Origin: Hypomyces perniciosus
Lineage: Eukaryota; Ascomycota; Sordariomycetes; Hypocreales; Hypocreaceae
Direction: 5' to 3'
Length of the DNA: 64,000 nucleotides
NCBI GenBank assembly: GCA_008477525.1
Contig: SPDT01000001.1
Location: 2,418,001-2,482,000, forward strand
Shown: piece by piece, positions 21,434-35,499 of the stretch
How positions within the stretch are numbered: the first letter of the stretch is position 1
Layout of the letters: each line of letters opens with the position of its first letter
The notes under the pieces: generated by a model
The model's database searches: none
Told to the model about the DNA's origin: nothing
What the model saw: only the letters and a program-made list of their open reading frames with translations
Program-made: the position numbers and the translations under genes

Positions 21434-24400
21434 GTGCTTTTTAGGCTTTTTGTGATACCTTGGAGGCAACGGTTTGTTTTCGATCCGGGTTCTTCTACGG
21501 ACGAACGGATATTTCTGGAAGGGGGGCGCCGGTGGCGTTGTACGGGCATATTTAGCGGATGGCGTCGAGATTTGACATGTGCTTGCTTTTGGAACAAAAG
21601 GTACTCCTCAGCCCTTGGGAGCCAGAGTGTATTTTTTTTTCTTCTTTTAATCGGGGATAGAGGTTGCTCTGACTTGAGTCGTTTTCGCAGAACAGCTTGG
21701 TAGTGCTTTGGGGCGGATGGCTGTGTTCGGCTAGAAAAATAGGTCCATTGATTTAATCGCGTTGTCTGATCCTTTGTTATTCTGATTGAAGTTGAGTCTG
21801 TCATGGGGCTTTCCTGTGGGAGGTGACGTGTGATTTGAAAGACTCAGCCTGTGTGATGGATCGCGATTGTGAGTTGTCGGGCTTGGCTTGTGATGAAGAT
21901 GGTGCTGGTATGGGTTAGCTGAGTGGTTACTCGGGAACGCTGGGACTCCAATTGTGACGTTGCTGGTGAGTTAGGGTGTGTTCGAGGTGGTCGTAAAAGT
22001 TAGACAGTACTCCGTACTCCGTAGTATTCATACAATTTGTGTGTGCTTGCTAGAATGGCCACAAGTTTAAGGGCTTTCTTTTTTCAAATATGTGTACTTC
22101 GTATGTATGCAAAAAAGAAAAGGCAAACCCCAAGATGACAAGTGATAATAGTCAATACAAATGATCAATGGCTCTGAACAGCCGAGTCTATCACATCACA
22201 CCTTGAGTCCCCAAGCAAGTTGTGAGGTGTGGTGTAATTACCTACCCTATACTGCACCAAACACCAGTCGTGGAGTTTAAGTCGCAGTTATGGATGCGGT
22301 TTCCACAAGAGCCAATGCGACAATTAACATGCCGATTTCTTCTTTGTGAGTTCCTCTTGGTTAATTGATCTGCACCATTTGTCCATTTCATGGTCTTGGT
22401 GTCGGGACAAGAAGTACCAAAAAATCATCCCCAAATCACCATATAACAGAACAGAGAGCAAAGCAGCTTCAACCTCCCAAGCACCACCACACCATCACAA
22501 CAGACGGACGCATTAGTATGCACGAAAGCACATTAGACTCCGTGTTCTTTTCCCCATCCCCACAGCGGACCGTACATAAGACTGCATTAAAATACATACT
22601 AATTAGGTAGTACTGCTACTACTGCTGCCAATGCCCTGTCTTGCCTGTCTGCCATGGACACGCCGAAAGCCGGGCCTCAGCAGCCGTGGAAACGGCATCA
22701 CCGCTCTCTCCCAAACAAATAAACAAAACAAACACACACAAAAAACAACAGATTACCCAATTCGATGGCCGTGTGTCCATTTTTTCAATGGGGACACTGT
22801 TCTTGGCCGGGCGCACGTCTTGCCGCTCCTTTACTAGTTCCAGCGTCCCCGTGCTTTTTTTTTTGGGGACGCGCCGCCCAGTCTGACCCGTGGGCAACCG
22901 CTAGAAGAGTAGTACTACGAGTGAGAGACGTGGTGAGAGAGTGAGAGTGAGATGATGTTTCTGAAACAAGTTTGCCGGGCACAATTACTATTACCTACCC
23001 CATTGTTCTGGTTGATTGATACACAGTGTTAAGAGAAGTAGTAGTAGTAATAGTAGGACTAGTTATGGTTTGTTTCCTCCTTCCCTTTAGCTCGCGCCAC
23101 CGGAAACGGCGCGCTTAGTGTTTCAAATGTATTTTAATATTTTAAGTTTTTCTTTTCTTTTTCTTGTTGGTTCGGCGTGGGGGTGATGATTTAGGTCCGT
23201 CGCCGACTCATGTCCATCATAGCAGTATCCGTAGGCACGGAGTACAGTACAGTACAGTACAGTACGCATGAATAAAAGGGGGCGGATACTGGACCTGAAT
23301 CAAGTGAGCATTTATTGCCTGCTCCAGTTTGCCTGCCTGCCTAGGTAGTATAATTAATTACTAAGGTAGGCAAATCAAACACATACTCGTAGGCTACGAA
23401 AAGACGCGGGCCTCGGCTGCAGTGTGGGCAGCGGGTCGGGCCAACAAATACACTGCGTTGACTTGTAAATGGAACGATGCTATTACTATTACTCGGACGT
23501 GGCCCTATCGGGGTGGCCGAATAGAAACTGCCATGGAAGAGAGACATTCATTTTCGTCTCCAGTCTTTTTTTCCCCTTATCTTGACTGTCCCATTTTCCA
23601 TATCAGTGGCGGCGGCGAAATGGCCCGACTGTTGTCGATGGTCTGGCTTCTCCGTATTACTACTACTATGTACTCCGTATGTGGGACAGCCAATCAGAAG
23701 AGCCAGGGGGGAAAACTTCAATGGCGGTTTTTCTCCGTGATTGGCTTCGAGGCTTCTAATGAGACGAAACAAAATGTCATGCACGAAGAGGAACAAACGG
23801 GGGTGAAGAAGAAGAAGAAGTGTAAAATAGGCTTAATTTAGATAACCGCTGAAGGTCTGCGCGGATTAACGGCCATGTTTCATAGCAATGTCACATTGAT
23901 GAGTGAACTGAGGATAGTAGTATGTAATACCAACTCCTACGGTTTCATAAGGTACATGCCTCTCATATCCGTCCCCTGCTCACTAAGTATTGTACAACTT
24001 CACGATGCTATCTACAGAGTACGTACAGGCCATGGATGTGGTGCTGTTAAATTTAGTCACCGCAAGTTCCTTTCAATGCCTTTCACTCGGCGTCTCTGGA
24101 AATTACCACGGCGATCATCACCACTGTACGGGAGCACACTCCGTAGTACTCCGAAATTCGCCAAAAAAAGTGAGGCGACAAAGAGCTGCCGCTGCTGCCG
24201 CCCTGCAAGCTCCACTGAAAAAAAGCTTCCATTTGGCTTCCAATTCTGGAGCCTTGACTTATCTGGAAGGGGGGGGACCAGGTCAGTTGGCCTTGGCTTT
24301 CCAGCTTTCTAGGTCATGCGGTGGACCGTGATTTTCCTTGCATGAGGTAATCAAAAAACGAATCAAGTCTGGATCTTTCCTCGGAGTGCAGGGGGAGGAG

Positions 24401-27400
24401 AGGATCCATAGTTGCGCCGTTTTCCCTCGGTTCCCAAAAAGGCCGATATTACTACCGTTTTCTTGACAATACGATAGGTAGGATCCCGATGAGAGAAAAA
24501 AAAATGGCGCCGTTGTCTCAATGGGACCCAGTGTTTTTGTGTTCGGGATTGAGGCGTTAAATGATTCACGCAGGTAAAAGTACCTGCTTAAAGAAGACTT
24601 GAGAAACACTGAAAGTCCACCTATTACGATGGATAACACGGAGTACTGCGGAGGATCTTCATGACCCAAAAAAAGGAACAAAGATACTCTCCGAATTTGG
24701 GGTTGTTGTCTTCAGGGTAGCATTGAGATTAGTACTAGTACTACTTGCTACTGCTGCCAGACAGCTCCGTGTTCTTTTTGATATCAAACGTGTCAGAAGG
24801 CGTGCATCAACCAGGGGATGCTATCACTTTCTAGACCGAAAGCCGATTTGGATCTCTGTCGTGTGCTGCTATTCTGGATATGGTCATGCATACATATTCG
24901 TACATACACGTAGTGCTACTACTACTCCGTATTATCCGTACACTTGTCAAACGCTCAATGGCATCTAAAAAAAAAAGCGCTCATCTTTGCTGCAGGCGGG
25001 ATAATATCACAGCTACCAAGTAAGTACCAAGTACGACTACATGTGAAGATTCCACAAGGCGATATCGGGATTCGGAAGGCCGGCAACAGAGAAGAAAACA
25101 AAAAAAACATCTCAAAAACGCCGGCCACCAAAAAAACGAGGCTTCAAGCTTTTTGACGAGTAAAAGAGAGAGAGGCAGAGAGAAACGCGGCACAAGCTGT
25201 GCCGGTGTGTAGTGTGTAGTGCGGTCCGATCCACTAAAAAAAAAACTTCAATGATTCGGACTCGGTTCTGACGGAACGGGTTTCGCTGGCGGGTGGTGAG
25301 CTGATTGCTATGGATATCCCTGCGAGCTGATTTGCTTGTCGTTGGTTGGTCCACCGAGTTCCTGTTCTTTTCCTCCATGGAGGTTGGAGAGTTAGGTAAT
25401 CAAGGGACTCGTCAGAATGATTGCTGATGAGGAATCTCGGGTGGAAGAGGAAGAGGAAGAGGCTGAAAATAGGCGAGGCCGTGCCGCGCCGGTGCAGCGC
25501 GGCGATACAGGTTGAGGCGAGCAAAGAAAGGATGCATGCTTGTAATAAACGGCTCACACGGCTCACGCGACATGTCGAGACGCTTGCTTCAATGGATTGA
25601 TTGATTGATTGATTGATTGATTGCTGGACTGTGCTTTGCTAGTCGGTACCTGTCAGAGGAATAACTTGCTGTACAAACATTGCATTGTTGTAATGTGCAG
25701 ATACGGAGAATTAATCGTCTTGTACGAAGTGCATACGTCTTCTTCTGGGAGAACTAGGAAATGAATCGTATGCTTACATCCCAGCTCTTTGTAATATTCC
25801 GTAGATGATCCCAATGTTATTACTACGGAGTAGTAGTAGTAGTACGACTGCTACGAGTACAACCCCCCAGCATTCACCGTGCTCGCGATTTGCAACCCCG
25901 GACTCTCTCCTCTGATCAAGATCGTGGAGTAAATGCTGCGCAATGACCCGTCAGGGCGCCAATACCCATGTCGCCCAGGGACAGGGAGGCCCGTTCTCGA
26001 CACCAGGCAGCGAGCAATCGAGAGACAAGACAACGTTGGGGCTGTCCCTGGTAATCGTAGCAGCATTAGTAGTAGTGTCCATACTAGCTAGGCAACTGCT
26101 AATACGTATGGATGCGAGCTAACCATGAAGCTCACGGGAGAAAATGCTACAGTACCGCCCGCACATTACAGAGTAGTCAAAGACAGGAGACGTGACGGAT
26201 AATTACACCGATTGCCTACTATGTACCACCAGATATGGAGTAGTACTCCGTACAGACACTACTACTACTAATAACCTCTCCCCGTATTATGTGCTGGCGG
26301 TGCAGCATTGGGGAGACAATGGAGACGCTGATTTGCTCCGTTGCCCGGCGATTTAGGGAAAAAGGCCAAGGCCGTGGCCCCACGGCGCCGGCAACCGAAC
26401 AAAAGAGTGGTAGTGCTAGTACTTCGTACTATGTAAGAAATTCCCTCGTCGAGTCGGTCAAGGAAAAGAGTCGGCATTGGGGAAAAGGGGAGAGCGAGAT
26501 GGGGGCCATGATGAGAGTGGCTTTATGAGAGTCTTGGTATGTACGAAGTACGAAGTACTCGTATAAATTGGTTGGAAGGGAATACTCGGGGGCGAAAAGA
26601 CAAATCAAATTACCTTGGCTCTAATAGTTCAGAGATGGGATCGAGAAGAAGACGGTTTTCGGGAAGCACACACTCCGTAGTACTAGTAGTATATGGATCA
26701 GTATCTTTTATTATATGGCATGTTGTTGATAGTAGTGGTAATAGTGATAGTACTTCGTAGTACTAGCAGAATATCCAGCAAGTTCCTGCTAGGCGGGATC
26801 TACCCGTATCGCCGTGCTACGATGTAAGTGCAGGCATGTTACTGTACATGCTATTTACATGCATTCGGTGGCTTTTTGGTTTGTCGACGCCTCATCGTGG
26901 GCGGCATGCGATTCATTGACGCCCCATTTATCTCACGCAGCGTGGCTCTGAGGTTCTGTACTACATGACTACATGAGGTAACTGTTATAACGGACATCCT
27001 CCGTCTGTACTCCGTATGTACGTACTACTTCTACTTCGCAGCTACTCGTAGGTATGGATGTCAAGCGAAGCAAAGCGAAAGGATGGATTGATAGAAGAAG
27101 GGCGTCACGGGAAAAAAGGACTCAATCAAGCCAAGGAGGTGGTGGCGGCTCTCGCCGGCGATTGTATTAATCATTTTTTGCCCTCTTTGTCTGGCTGCGT
27201 GCTTTTTTGTTACACCACCGCATCTCGTACAGTCTCCTAGCGGTCGTTCCAGAATGCGCAAAGAACGGCTTGGCAGAACGCCCCCCCAAAAGAAGCTATC
27301 CGCACACGGCGAAGCCGACGCGACGAATTGTCGTGTTCCAACAGAGGGGAAAAAAAACCTGCGCACCTGCACCCTTTACGTTTGAGCCAATTGGTCAATG

Positions 27401-30400
27401 GCGCACGGGGCTATTGTCGCCTATCCTCCCCGGATGGAGAAACATGGAGAGATGAATTCGATGGATGCACGCCCATGGAGATAGATGGAGAGAAATGGTT
27501 GGAGAGAAGACGCAGGAAGACAGGGGAGAGGAAGAGAGATCGCGGGTGACCAAAATAGAGGCCATCCTAATGACGTAGTTGGTGCAGGCTTTTTTTCTTC
27601 TCTCTTGCGACTCTTTGTTCACACATCCATTGACACGTAGAATGGCATCGTCTCGCCTCGCCTCGCCATCTTCTTCGCCTCCCTAATATTAGATCCTCGG
27701 TGTTACTATTATCTACCAATCCCATTCGTCTCACTCAACGGTCCCAATTATTCTTTATTAGTTGCCGCGGTCGGCTCGGAAATCGGATACCCCGGGGGCT
27801 TTCGACGTTTCGCTACGAATAATAATAAAATAAAGATAACGAGAGAGAGGGGGACAGAGGAGGCAAAGGTGGTCAGCCGCTCACGGCGTTTCGCGACTCC
27901 GTTGGTTGTAAATTGTGACCGCGACCGAGAACGACTCGCCGCTCTCGGCCCCTGTTGGTGACGACAATTCATTCAACTGAACAATACCGGATCCTACGCC
28001 AATACTCGTACAGTTGGTGAGGGTAAGACCATCAGGAGGAGCACTTCGTACTACGTCAGGAGAGGGTGAAACAATGTACTCTTACTACACCGTATTATCA
28101 TCTTGGACCCTCCGAGGCAATCAATAAACAATGATGGTAATAATAACAATCCAGGCAGACAAGATGCTAGGCCCCATCTTTTTTTACGCTCTCGCCGTGA
28201 CAACCAGCGACGCAAATCTGTTAGTCGTAGTAGTAATGGTACTATGTCTATTACTCGTATCTTGCCATCTCTCCAACAAGCTAGCGTGACGTGGAGAACT
28301 GAGACGAAGCCATGAGGTCTGTGAGAGGCGGATTCAGACCTGGGCAGTACTGTCTGTATGTTTAGGTACTTATCGGCTCTCCCTCGGGGGCCAGTATGGC
28401 ACACGGTGCTCGAGCTGCTGCTCTGTGCTGAAGATGGCCCTGTTGATTGGAGCGTTATCAGTGCGGGTGCCCCGGCGGCAAGCCACAACAGGCACAGGCG
28501 GACAGGGAAGAAGCGTTGGCTGAGATCGTGATGGCTGCACTCGGCGGCATTGACGTCTTGATTGACATGGGCTTTGTGCGATTGTGCATTGCTGAAGACG
28601 ACGGTGCATCCTACCCTATTGTGAGTGCCGTTTGCCTGGGAAACGGCGTGCTACTACTACCTACTCTCACCGCACGCTGAATACGCCAGATGGAAGTGTC
28701 ATTAGGCTAGATGCATCTAGTTGTTATTACTTGAAATTGTGATTGCCAGCTCTACGAGTAATGTGACTCCCCAATAATAAAATATGGGTGACCAAGCAAA
28801 GGGAGAGAGAGAGAGGCGTGCGAAGCAGAGACACCAAGGCTTGGCATCCATTCATCTACCGAGCAAGTATGATATATCTCCGTTGATTATGTGTGCACGG
28901 CCCATCAGAGCATTCCTGCGATAAGATGTTCCGTTTCTTGTGATATAATTACACCACCAGTGTGTCTCACCCATTACGCGGGACCAGAGCGTTCGATGAG
29001 GGTATACAGAGTACGGGGTACAAAGGGAGATGGCCAAGACCAGTACTACCTACGTGCAAGGAGTAGATAAGGAGTACATAGGTGGATAGACAGTGTTTGA
29101 TCCCTTCTTTTGAGACACGGCTGCAGGCAACGACGTTTGATCACGGTAACAAGCTTAAAAGAAAGCAGAGACGCCGTTTCCAGATGACACCTGGCTGGAA
29201 GGGCGCAGTGCCGTGGGTTTGTGTGAGTGTTTGACGCGCAATCAGACGAAGATTCAGATGTGGTGAAACAAGACATGAACGAGGCGCTCGAGCGGCGTGT
29301 TCCCAAGGCAGTTGTTACGTTCCATACCGATTGGAAATTGAGTATGGCCGGCGTTGTAATAGAAGCTGTCTGAACTGAAAGCGACAGATCATTAAGACTA
29401 CCGGGTAATCTACTACTGCAGCGGTTGATGAGTAGTGGTAGTAGTACTTCGTAGTAGTAGTAGCAGTAGGTAGCACTATAACTTAGCCCCTGAATTATAC
29501 AGACTGCCATATTCAGTAATTGTCAAGCGGAAACAGACGGCTTCTCCTAGTGGTGTGGCGCGTGTCGTCTGTGTGTCGTTTTGGTCAGTTGTTTTGTTTT
29601 ACCACCACTTCGCACGAGTACTCTGTAGCACTCCGTATGTTGCATCATGTTTATCGGTACCCACGGAGGGTACGCAAGAATGCAGAGGGAGATTGCGGGA
29701 GCTGCAGGTACCTGCCCCCCCCCTAGCCCACTTGGCCCTGATTGCTGCCGGCATCTGGCTTAGCCAGGCCCAGTAGGATCATCAGCAGCAATGTCACTCG
29801 CTCGCTGACCGCCGGCCCGGCCAAGACTAATGGGACTAATGGCGCCAGACCCGACTAGGAGTCTGAGGACCCAGACGCCCCAGTGTCGTCATCATGGAAC
29901 CGAAGTCGAAAATGCCTCAGCGAGTTTGTTCAGTAGGACAAACAACGCGCGCCCAGACAATGGAGGGCGAAGGGCGAGGAAACTTTGCGGAATCGGCTAC
30001 GGAAGTACTGCCAAGGGTAAAAGGGAGATTTGGGGTTTGAGTTGAGTTGACAATTGAGTTGGCACGCGAGTGCGAGGGATGAATGATTCTTGCAAAATTT
30101 AATTTTTTAATTTTTTAAAGATATACCTCGCTCCGGGTCTTTGATGCTGTCATGTCATCTGCAAACCATAACCATAACCCTGGTTGGCTGGCTGGCTGGC
30201 TGGCTCGCCCAATTCCAATTGGCATGCGCCTGTGCTTGGTACACCGCGTCTAGTACGGAGTGTTAGCATCGGCATTCACAGGCCTCCTCAGATATTGTAG
30301 TACGGAGTAGTGCTAGCAGTATGATGAGAAAGCCCCTACCACTACTACTACCAGCATGTAGAATACAGCACAACACCACACACGCTCTGTTATCGGTCAT

Positions 30401-31263
30401 AGCTCCAGAAATGAAAATGCCTGGTCAGCAAGGTATCTCCGATGGGCGTACCGGATCCGCCAAGGCCCGCCAGCTGTGCTAGCAGGGACCCTATACTGCT
30501 CCTGAGCGTCCTGATGAAATTACCGTCTTGCGTGCGAGCGACTACCGAGGGCGCACTGTGTGTTTGCCCTGCGGCCGCGGCGGACAGCACCGTGCGCCCC
30601 AGTGCAGTCTCTTCCGCCTCAGCCGGGACCCGTGAGTGCAAGGTTGCGTCCAGCGCTTGAGCTTGTACCTTGGGTCTGCACCGTGGAGGCTTGATTGACG
30701 AGACTTTTGCGGGTCCACGGTGCGCGCCTCACCCCAATCCACACGGCCCGGCGCTGGGTACCCTTTGTACACCACGGACACACTGTAGGGTGCCGCTTTC
30801 GCCCTAGCTCTCTGCTCAGTGCTAGCATGGCGTGCCCCAGCAGCCCCCCAGCCTTTCGCCGTGCCTGGTCCCGTCATGAGGTGGGTTCGCACGGCGCCAG
30901 CGTGGTAGGCTCATTGCTTGCTTGCTGCTCCCAGAAAAGTCAAATGCGTCCATTGAAATAGTTCCGTCTCGCCCAACTCAATTTACACTTTTTTCTTTCT
31001 TTCTTCTTCACCCACGAGTGCGTTGCATTTAAACGTCCCCTACCTCTTCGTGTGGTGCTCTACACTCTTCTCCCCCTTCTTCTCCTCTCCACTCCTCCCC
31101 TTAATCCCTTAATACAATACCCTCTTGACAGACGCGGCATTTCTAGCCCTGTCACCCCATCCTAAGGACCGCCTCTACTTTACTTTACTGTCCTTTCAGC
31201 ACCGTCAATCAACAGCCGCATAAGAAATACCATATCGTGCAGCATCTTGGTCCGAAGCTCGCA
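21434..31263. other. 9.8-kb non-coding stretch upstream of the H+-ATPase gene
   Basis: Base composition is balanced and does not look RIP-mutated, yet I find no frame with family resemblance, no tRNA and no complete transposon. The first ~400 bases are probably the 3' UTR of the RNA-binding protein. Motifs TACTCCGTA, TACGGAGTA, GTACTTCGTAC and (TAG)n/(TAC)n recur about every 300-600 bases (for example 22014, 23236, 23650, 24930, 25820, 26235, 26540, 27005, 29440, 30300). Also seen are (TTGA)n at 25595 and (TGGC)n at 30182. The 30390-30900 part is GC-rich; 30990-31130 is pyrimidine-rich and is the likely H+-ATPase promoter or leader. Small frames such as 28447-28680 lack support. Confidence 0.6.
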
Positions 31264-34200
31264 ATGGCTGACGACAAGGCCGTCGGCGCTCCCGCGCTGG
31301 ACACCGCCATCGAGTCGGGCAACTTCGACGAGAAGAGGACGCACCAGCATGCCCCTGCCGGTGCCGCCCCTCCCAAGAGGGATGCGCCTCCTGCCGATGA
31401 TGACGATGAAGATGAGGACATCGACGCCCTGATTGAGGACCTTGAGTCCCATGACGGCCACGGCGAGTTCGAGGAGGAAGAGGAGGAGCACAACGTCGGA
31501 ATGGGCCGTACCGTCCCCGAGGAGATGCTCCAGACTGACAGCCGCCTTGGTCTGACCGAGTCGGAGGTCGTCGCCCGCCGTCGCAAGTACGGTCTCAACC
31601 AGATGAAGGAGGAGAAGGAGAATCTGATTCTCAAGTTCTTCTCTTACTTCATTGGTCCCATCCAGTTCGTTATGGAGGTAAGTTTATCATCAAGCCACAT
31701 CATCATTTTCACTGCACATGACATGGAGCGATCCATCAATCATACGCATCACCACAATCAGCGCCAGCGACCCGCGTCTGGGATTCGCGACCTGGCTACA
31801 CTGCACATCAGCTGGCCAATTGCGCTCGGATAGCGGATCTCGCAACAATTTTTCGCGCTTTTTTCCGGCGCAGATTACGAGATCCACACAAGCTATGGGC
31901 GCTGCAGCGATTGGTTCAATTGGCCTACAGGCCTAGAACAGCCTATTTCCTGGCGCTGTAGCGTGCCATCGCTTGTGGGGAATGCTGCCCCACCAAACAT
32001 GTTCCACCTTTGTTTGCCCCACTGTCCTATTTTTCATAACATGACAAGTCGTGGCGTCGATCGCCTAAATCTCACCTAATGGCATGTGTTTGAATGATCG
32101 CTAACCGGGGTTTCCGTCTTTCTCTAGGCTGCTGCCGTCCTGGCTGCCGGTCTTCAGGACTGGGTCGATTTCGGTGTCATCTGCGCTCTGCTCCTTCTCA
32201 ACGCCTGTGTTGGTTTCGTCCAAGAATACCAGGCCGGTTCCATTGTCGACGAATTGAAGAAGACCCTCGCCCTTAAGGCTGTTGTTCTCCGTGACGGTAC
32301 CCTCAAGGAGATTGAGGCTCCCGAAGTCGTTCCTGGTGATATCCTGCAGGTTGAGGAGGTGAGTCTTTTTAATACATTGAAGCCAATCGGCTGCAGCAGC
32401 GCAACTAACAAACTCAATAGGGTACTATCATCCCTGCCGACGGTCGCATCGTCACTGAAGATGCTTTCCTCCAGGTTGATCAGTCCGCCATCACTGGTGA
32501 GTCCCTGGCTGTCGACAAGCACAAGGGTGACTCTTGCTATGCTTCTTCCGCTGTCAAGCGTGGTGAGGCCTTCCTGGTCGTCTCCGCCACTGGTGACAAC
32601 ACCTTCGTCGGTCGTGCCGCTGCTCTTGTCTCCCAGTCTGCCGGTGGCACTGGTCACTTCACTGAGGTCCTCAACGGCATTGGTACTATTCTTCTGATCC
32701 TGGTCGTCCTGACTCTCCTCGTTGTCTGGGTTTCCTCGTTCTACCGCTCCAACGGCATTGTCCAGATCCTCCGCTTCACTCTGGCCATCACCATCGTCGG
32801 TGTCCCTGTCGGTCTTCCCGCCGTCGTCACTACCACCATGGCTGTCGGTGCTGCCTACCTCGCTAAGAAGCAGGCTATCGTCCAGAAGCTCAGCGCCATC
32901 GAGTCCCTTGCTGGTGTCGAAATTCTCTGCTCTGACAAGACCGGTACTTTGACCAAGAACAAGCTCTCTCTGTCTGAGCCCTTCACCGTCCAGGGTGTTG
33001 ACGCTGATGACCTGATGCTTACTGCCTGCTTGGCCGCTTCCCGTAAGAAGAAGGGTATTGATGCCATTGACAAGGCTTTCCTCAAGGCTCTCAAGTACTA
33101 CCCCCGCGCCAAGGGTGTTCTGTCCAAGTACAAGGTTATTGAGTTCCACCCCTTTGACCCCGTCTCCAAGAAGGTTACCGCTCTTGTCGAGTCTCCCCAG
33201 GGCGAGCGCATCACCTGTGTCAAGGGTGCCCCTCTGTTCGTTCTCAAGACTGTCGAGGAGGATCACCCCATTCCCGACGAGATTGACAAGGCCTACAAGA
33301 ACTGTGTCGCTGAGTTCGCTACCCGTGGTTTCCGTTCCCTTGGTGTTGCCCGCAAGCGTGGTGAGGGTGCTTGGGAGATTCTCGGAATTATGCCCTGCTC
33401 TGACCCCCCTCGTCACGACACTGCCCGCACTATCAACGAAGCCAAGAACCTCGGTCTGTCCATCAAGATGTTGACTGGTGATGCAGTCGGTATCGCTCGT
33501 GAGACTTCTCGTCAGCTCGGTCTCGGTACCAACGTCTACAACGCTGAGCGTCTCGGTCTTGGTGGCGGTGGTGACATGCCCGGTTCTGAGGTTTACGATT
33601 TCGTTGAGGCTGCTGATGGTTTCGCTGAGGTCTTCCCCCAACACAAGTACTCTGTCGTCGAGATTCTCCAACAGCGTGGCTACCTGGTTGCTATGACTGG
33701 TGACGGTGTCAACGATGCTCCCTCCCTGAAGAAGGCCGACACTGGTATTGCTGTCGAGGGTTCTTCCGATGCTGCTCGTTCCGCTGCCGATATCGTCTTC
33801 CTTGCTCCTGGTCTTGGTGCCATCATCGATGCCCTGAAGACTTCTCGCCAGATTTTCCACCGCATGTACGCCTACGTTGTCTACCGTATCGCTCTGTCCC
33901 TGCACATGGAGATTTTCCTTGGTCTCTGGGTCGCTATCCTCAACACCAGCTTGAACATTGAGCTCGTTGTCTTCATTGCCATTTTCGCCGATATTGCCAC
34001 CCTTGCTATTGCCTACGATAACGCTCCCTACTCCCAGACCCCCGTCAAGTGGAACCTTCCTAAGCTCTGGGGAATGTCCGTCCTTCTCGGTGTTGTTTTG
34101 GCTGTTGGTACCTGGATTGCCCTCACCACCATGTACGCTGGTGGCCGCAATGGTGGTATCGTCCAGAACTTCGGTAACATTGACGAGGTTTTGTTCCTTG

Positions 34201-34626
34201 AGATCTCCCTTACTGAGAACTGGCTGATCTTCATCACCCGTGCCAACGGTCCTTTCTGGTCTTCCATTCCTTCTTGGCAGCTCAGCGGTGCCATCCTGGT
34301 CGTCGACATCATTGCCACTCTCTTCTGTATCTTCGGTTGGTTCGAGAATGGCCAACAGACCAGCATTGTTGCGGTCGTCCGTATCTGGATCTTCTCCTTC
34401 GGTATCTTCGCTATCATGGGTGGTCTTTACTACTTCATGCAGGGCAGCACCGGCTTCGACAACCTGATGCACGGCAAGTCCCCCAAGCAGAACCAGAAGC
34501 AGCGCTCTCTGGAAGACTTTGGTAAGTTTACATTCTATTGCATATTACATTGTACATCAGTCACTAACTTTCATTCTAGTCGTCTCACTGCAGCGTGTGT
34601 CTACCCAGCACGAGAAGTCCCAGTAA
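31264..34626 (+). CDS. PMA1: Plasma-membrane H+-ATPase (P3A-type)
   Basis: It pumps protons out of the cell using ATP and energises nutrient uptake. Exons 31264-31677, 32128-32358, 32421-34521 and 34580-34626 give 930 aa, close to the Neurospora enzyme. The acidic N-terminal tail ([17 protein letters not shown]), the A-domain TGES (ITGESLAV), the phosphorylation motif [11 protein letters not shown] (Asp about 387), KGAP, and [19 protein letters not shown] are all present, with helices such as [15 protein letters not shown]. The last exon encodes [15 protein letters not shown]; in yeast the equivalent Ser-Thr pair in QRVSTQHE is phosphorylated on glucose to activate the pump, so the same control is likely. 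Codon use is very biased to C-ending codons, as expected for an abundant protein. Intron 1 is 450 nt, unusually long here. The start gives [19 protein letters not shown]. Confidence 0.98.
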
Positions 34627-35499
34627 ATAGGCTCTACTACATACCCGCGAGTTTATTAACTTGCTTGTTTCCCCTTCATTACGTTAAATTTGCATTGTAC
34701 GAGTCATACCTGAAATGGACACGTCTGAAGTGGATGATGAGGAAACTTTTCATGCTTCTATGATGGTCTACTAGACAACTAATGAATAAAAGTAAAATAA
34801 TATCCACCTTGTGCATGCGTTTGTGATGCGACTGATACTGTCCACTGATGATAACTTATTTGTGATGTCTTGAAGTGTCATGATGCTTCGACCTTGTGTG
34901 TTGCCTTTTCTCCGATGCCAGCTAATGGTAGACGTCAAGAGTTAGGAGTGGCTCAGAAAGCCTGGCTCACTTTCTAGTCCCATGTGACCGGCTTTAATTT
35001 GATGGCGTTGCTTTTGAAGGCGTCAAGCAATAAACTGTAAACTGACTAAAGCTTAAGTGAAGTGCTTTCATCCACAGCGACAAATGCCACACCTGAAGTG
35101 GTGCGAAATGACGAAAATACATTTCTGCATCAGATTAAATTGAGAATTCCCTCAGCCCAGGCGCACTTGTTATTTTGCGGCAGCACAAGTTGGAACATCT
35201 GATGAGATTTGTTGACAGCTGTCGGACCTGAAAATTTCCAACTTCGTGAAATCAGTCAGTCACGTGATATCATTTTGAAGTTCGCTTTGAACTCGAACCG
35301 TTGCCAGGCCGCCATGATGAATTTCAGACATAACAACCTGCTTTTGTTGACGATTTCAAGAATTCGTGCCTAAAGGATTTTTAGACTGCGCATACTTGGA
35401 GTTATTGACGCGCTGTTGATAAATTCCGAACTTTGAGTTTTCTTCATCCAAGTTGAAGCTATTTCGGTCTGAGGTTTCAGACATTCACCTGTTGCAGCC
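34627..35499. other. Intergenic between the H+-ATPase and DCAF4-like genes
   Basis: It holds the probable 3' UTR of the pump gene and the promoter of the next plus-strand gene. No reading frame, RNA gene or repeat could be supported. Confidence 0.5.

Noticed and set aside
28447..28680. 77-codon frame in the desert with Ala/Glu-rich start
   Set aside because: No homology impression, no splice context, and similar random frames occur throughout the region.
32154..34472. 772-codon open frame on the minus strand opposite the H+-ATPase gene
   Set aside because: It is the antisense shadow of strong codon bias: C-ending codons leave few stops on the other strand. The text is low-complexity Glu/Asp/Gly/Ser/Thr/Val-rich and matches no fold.
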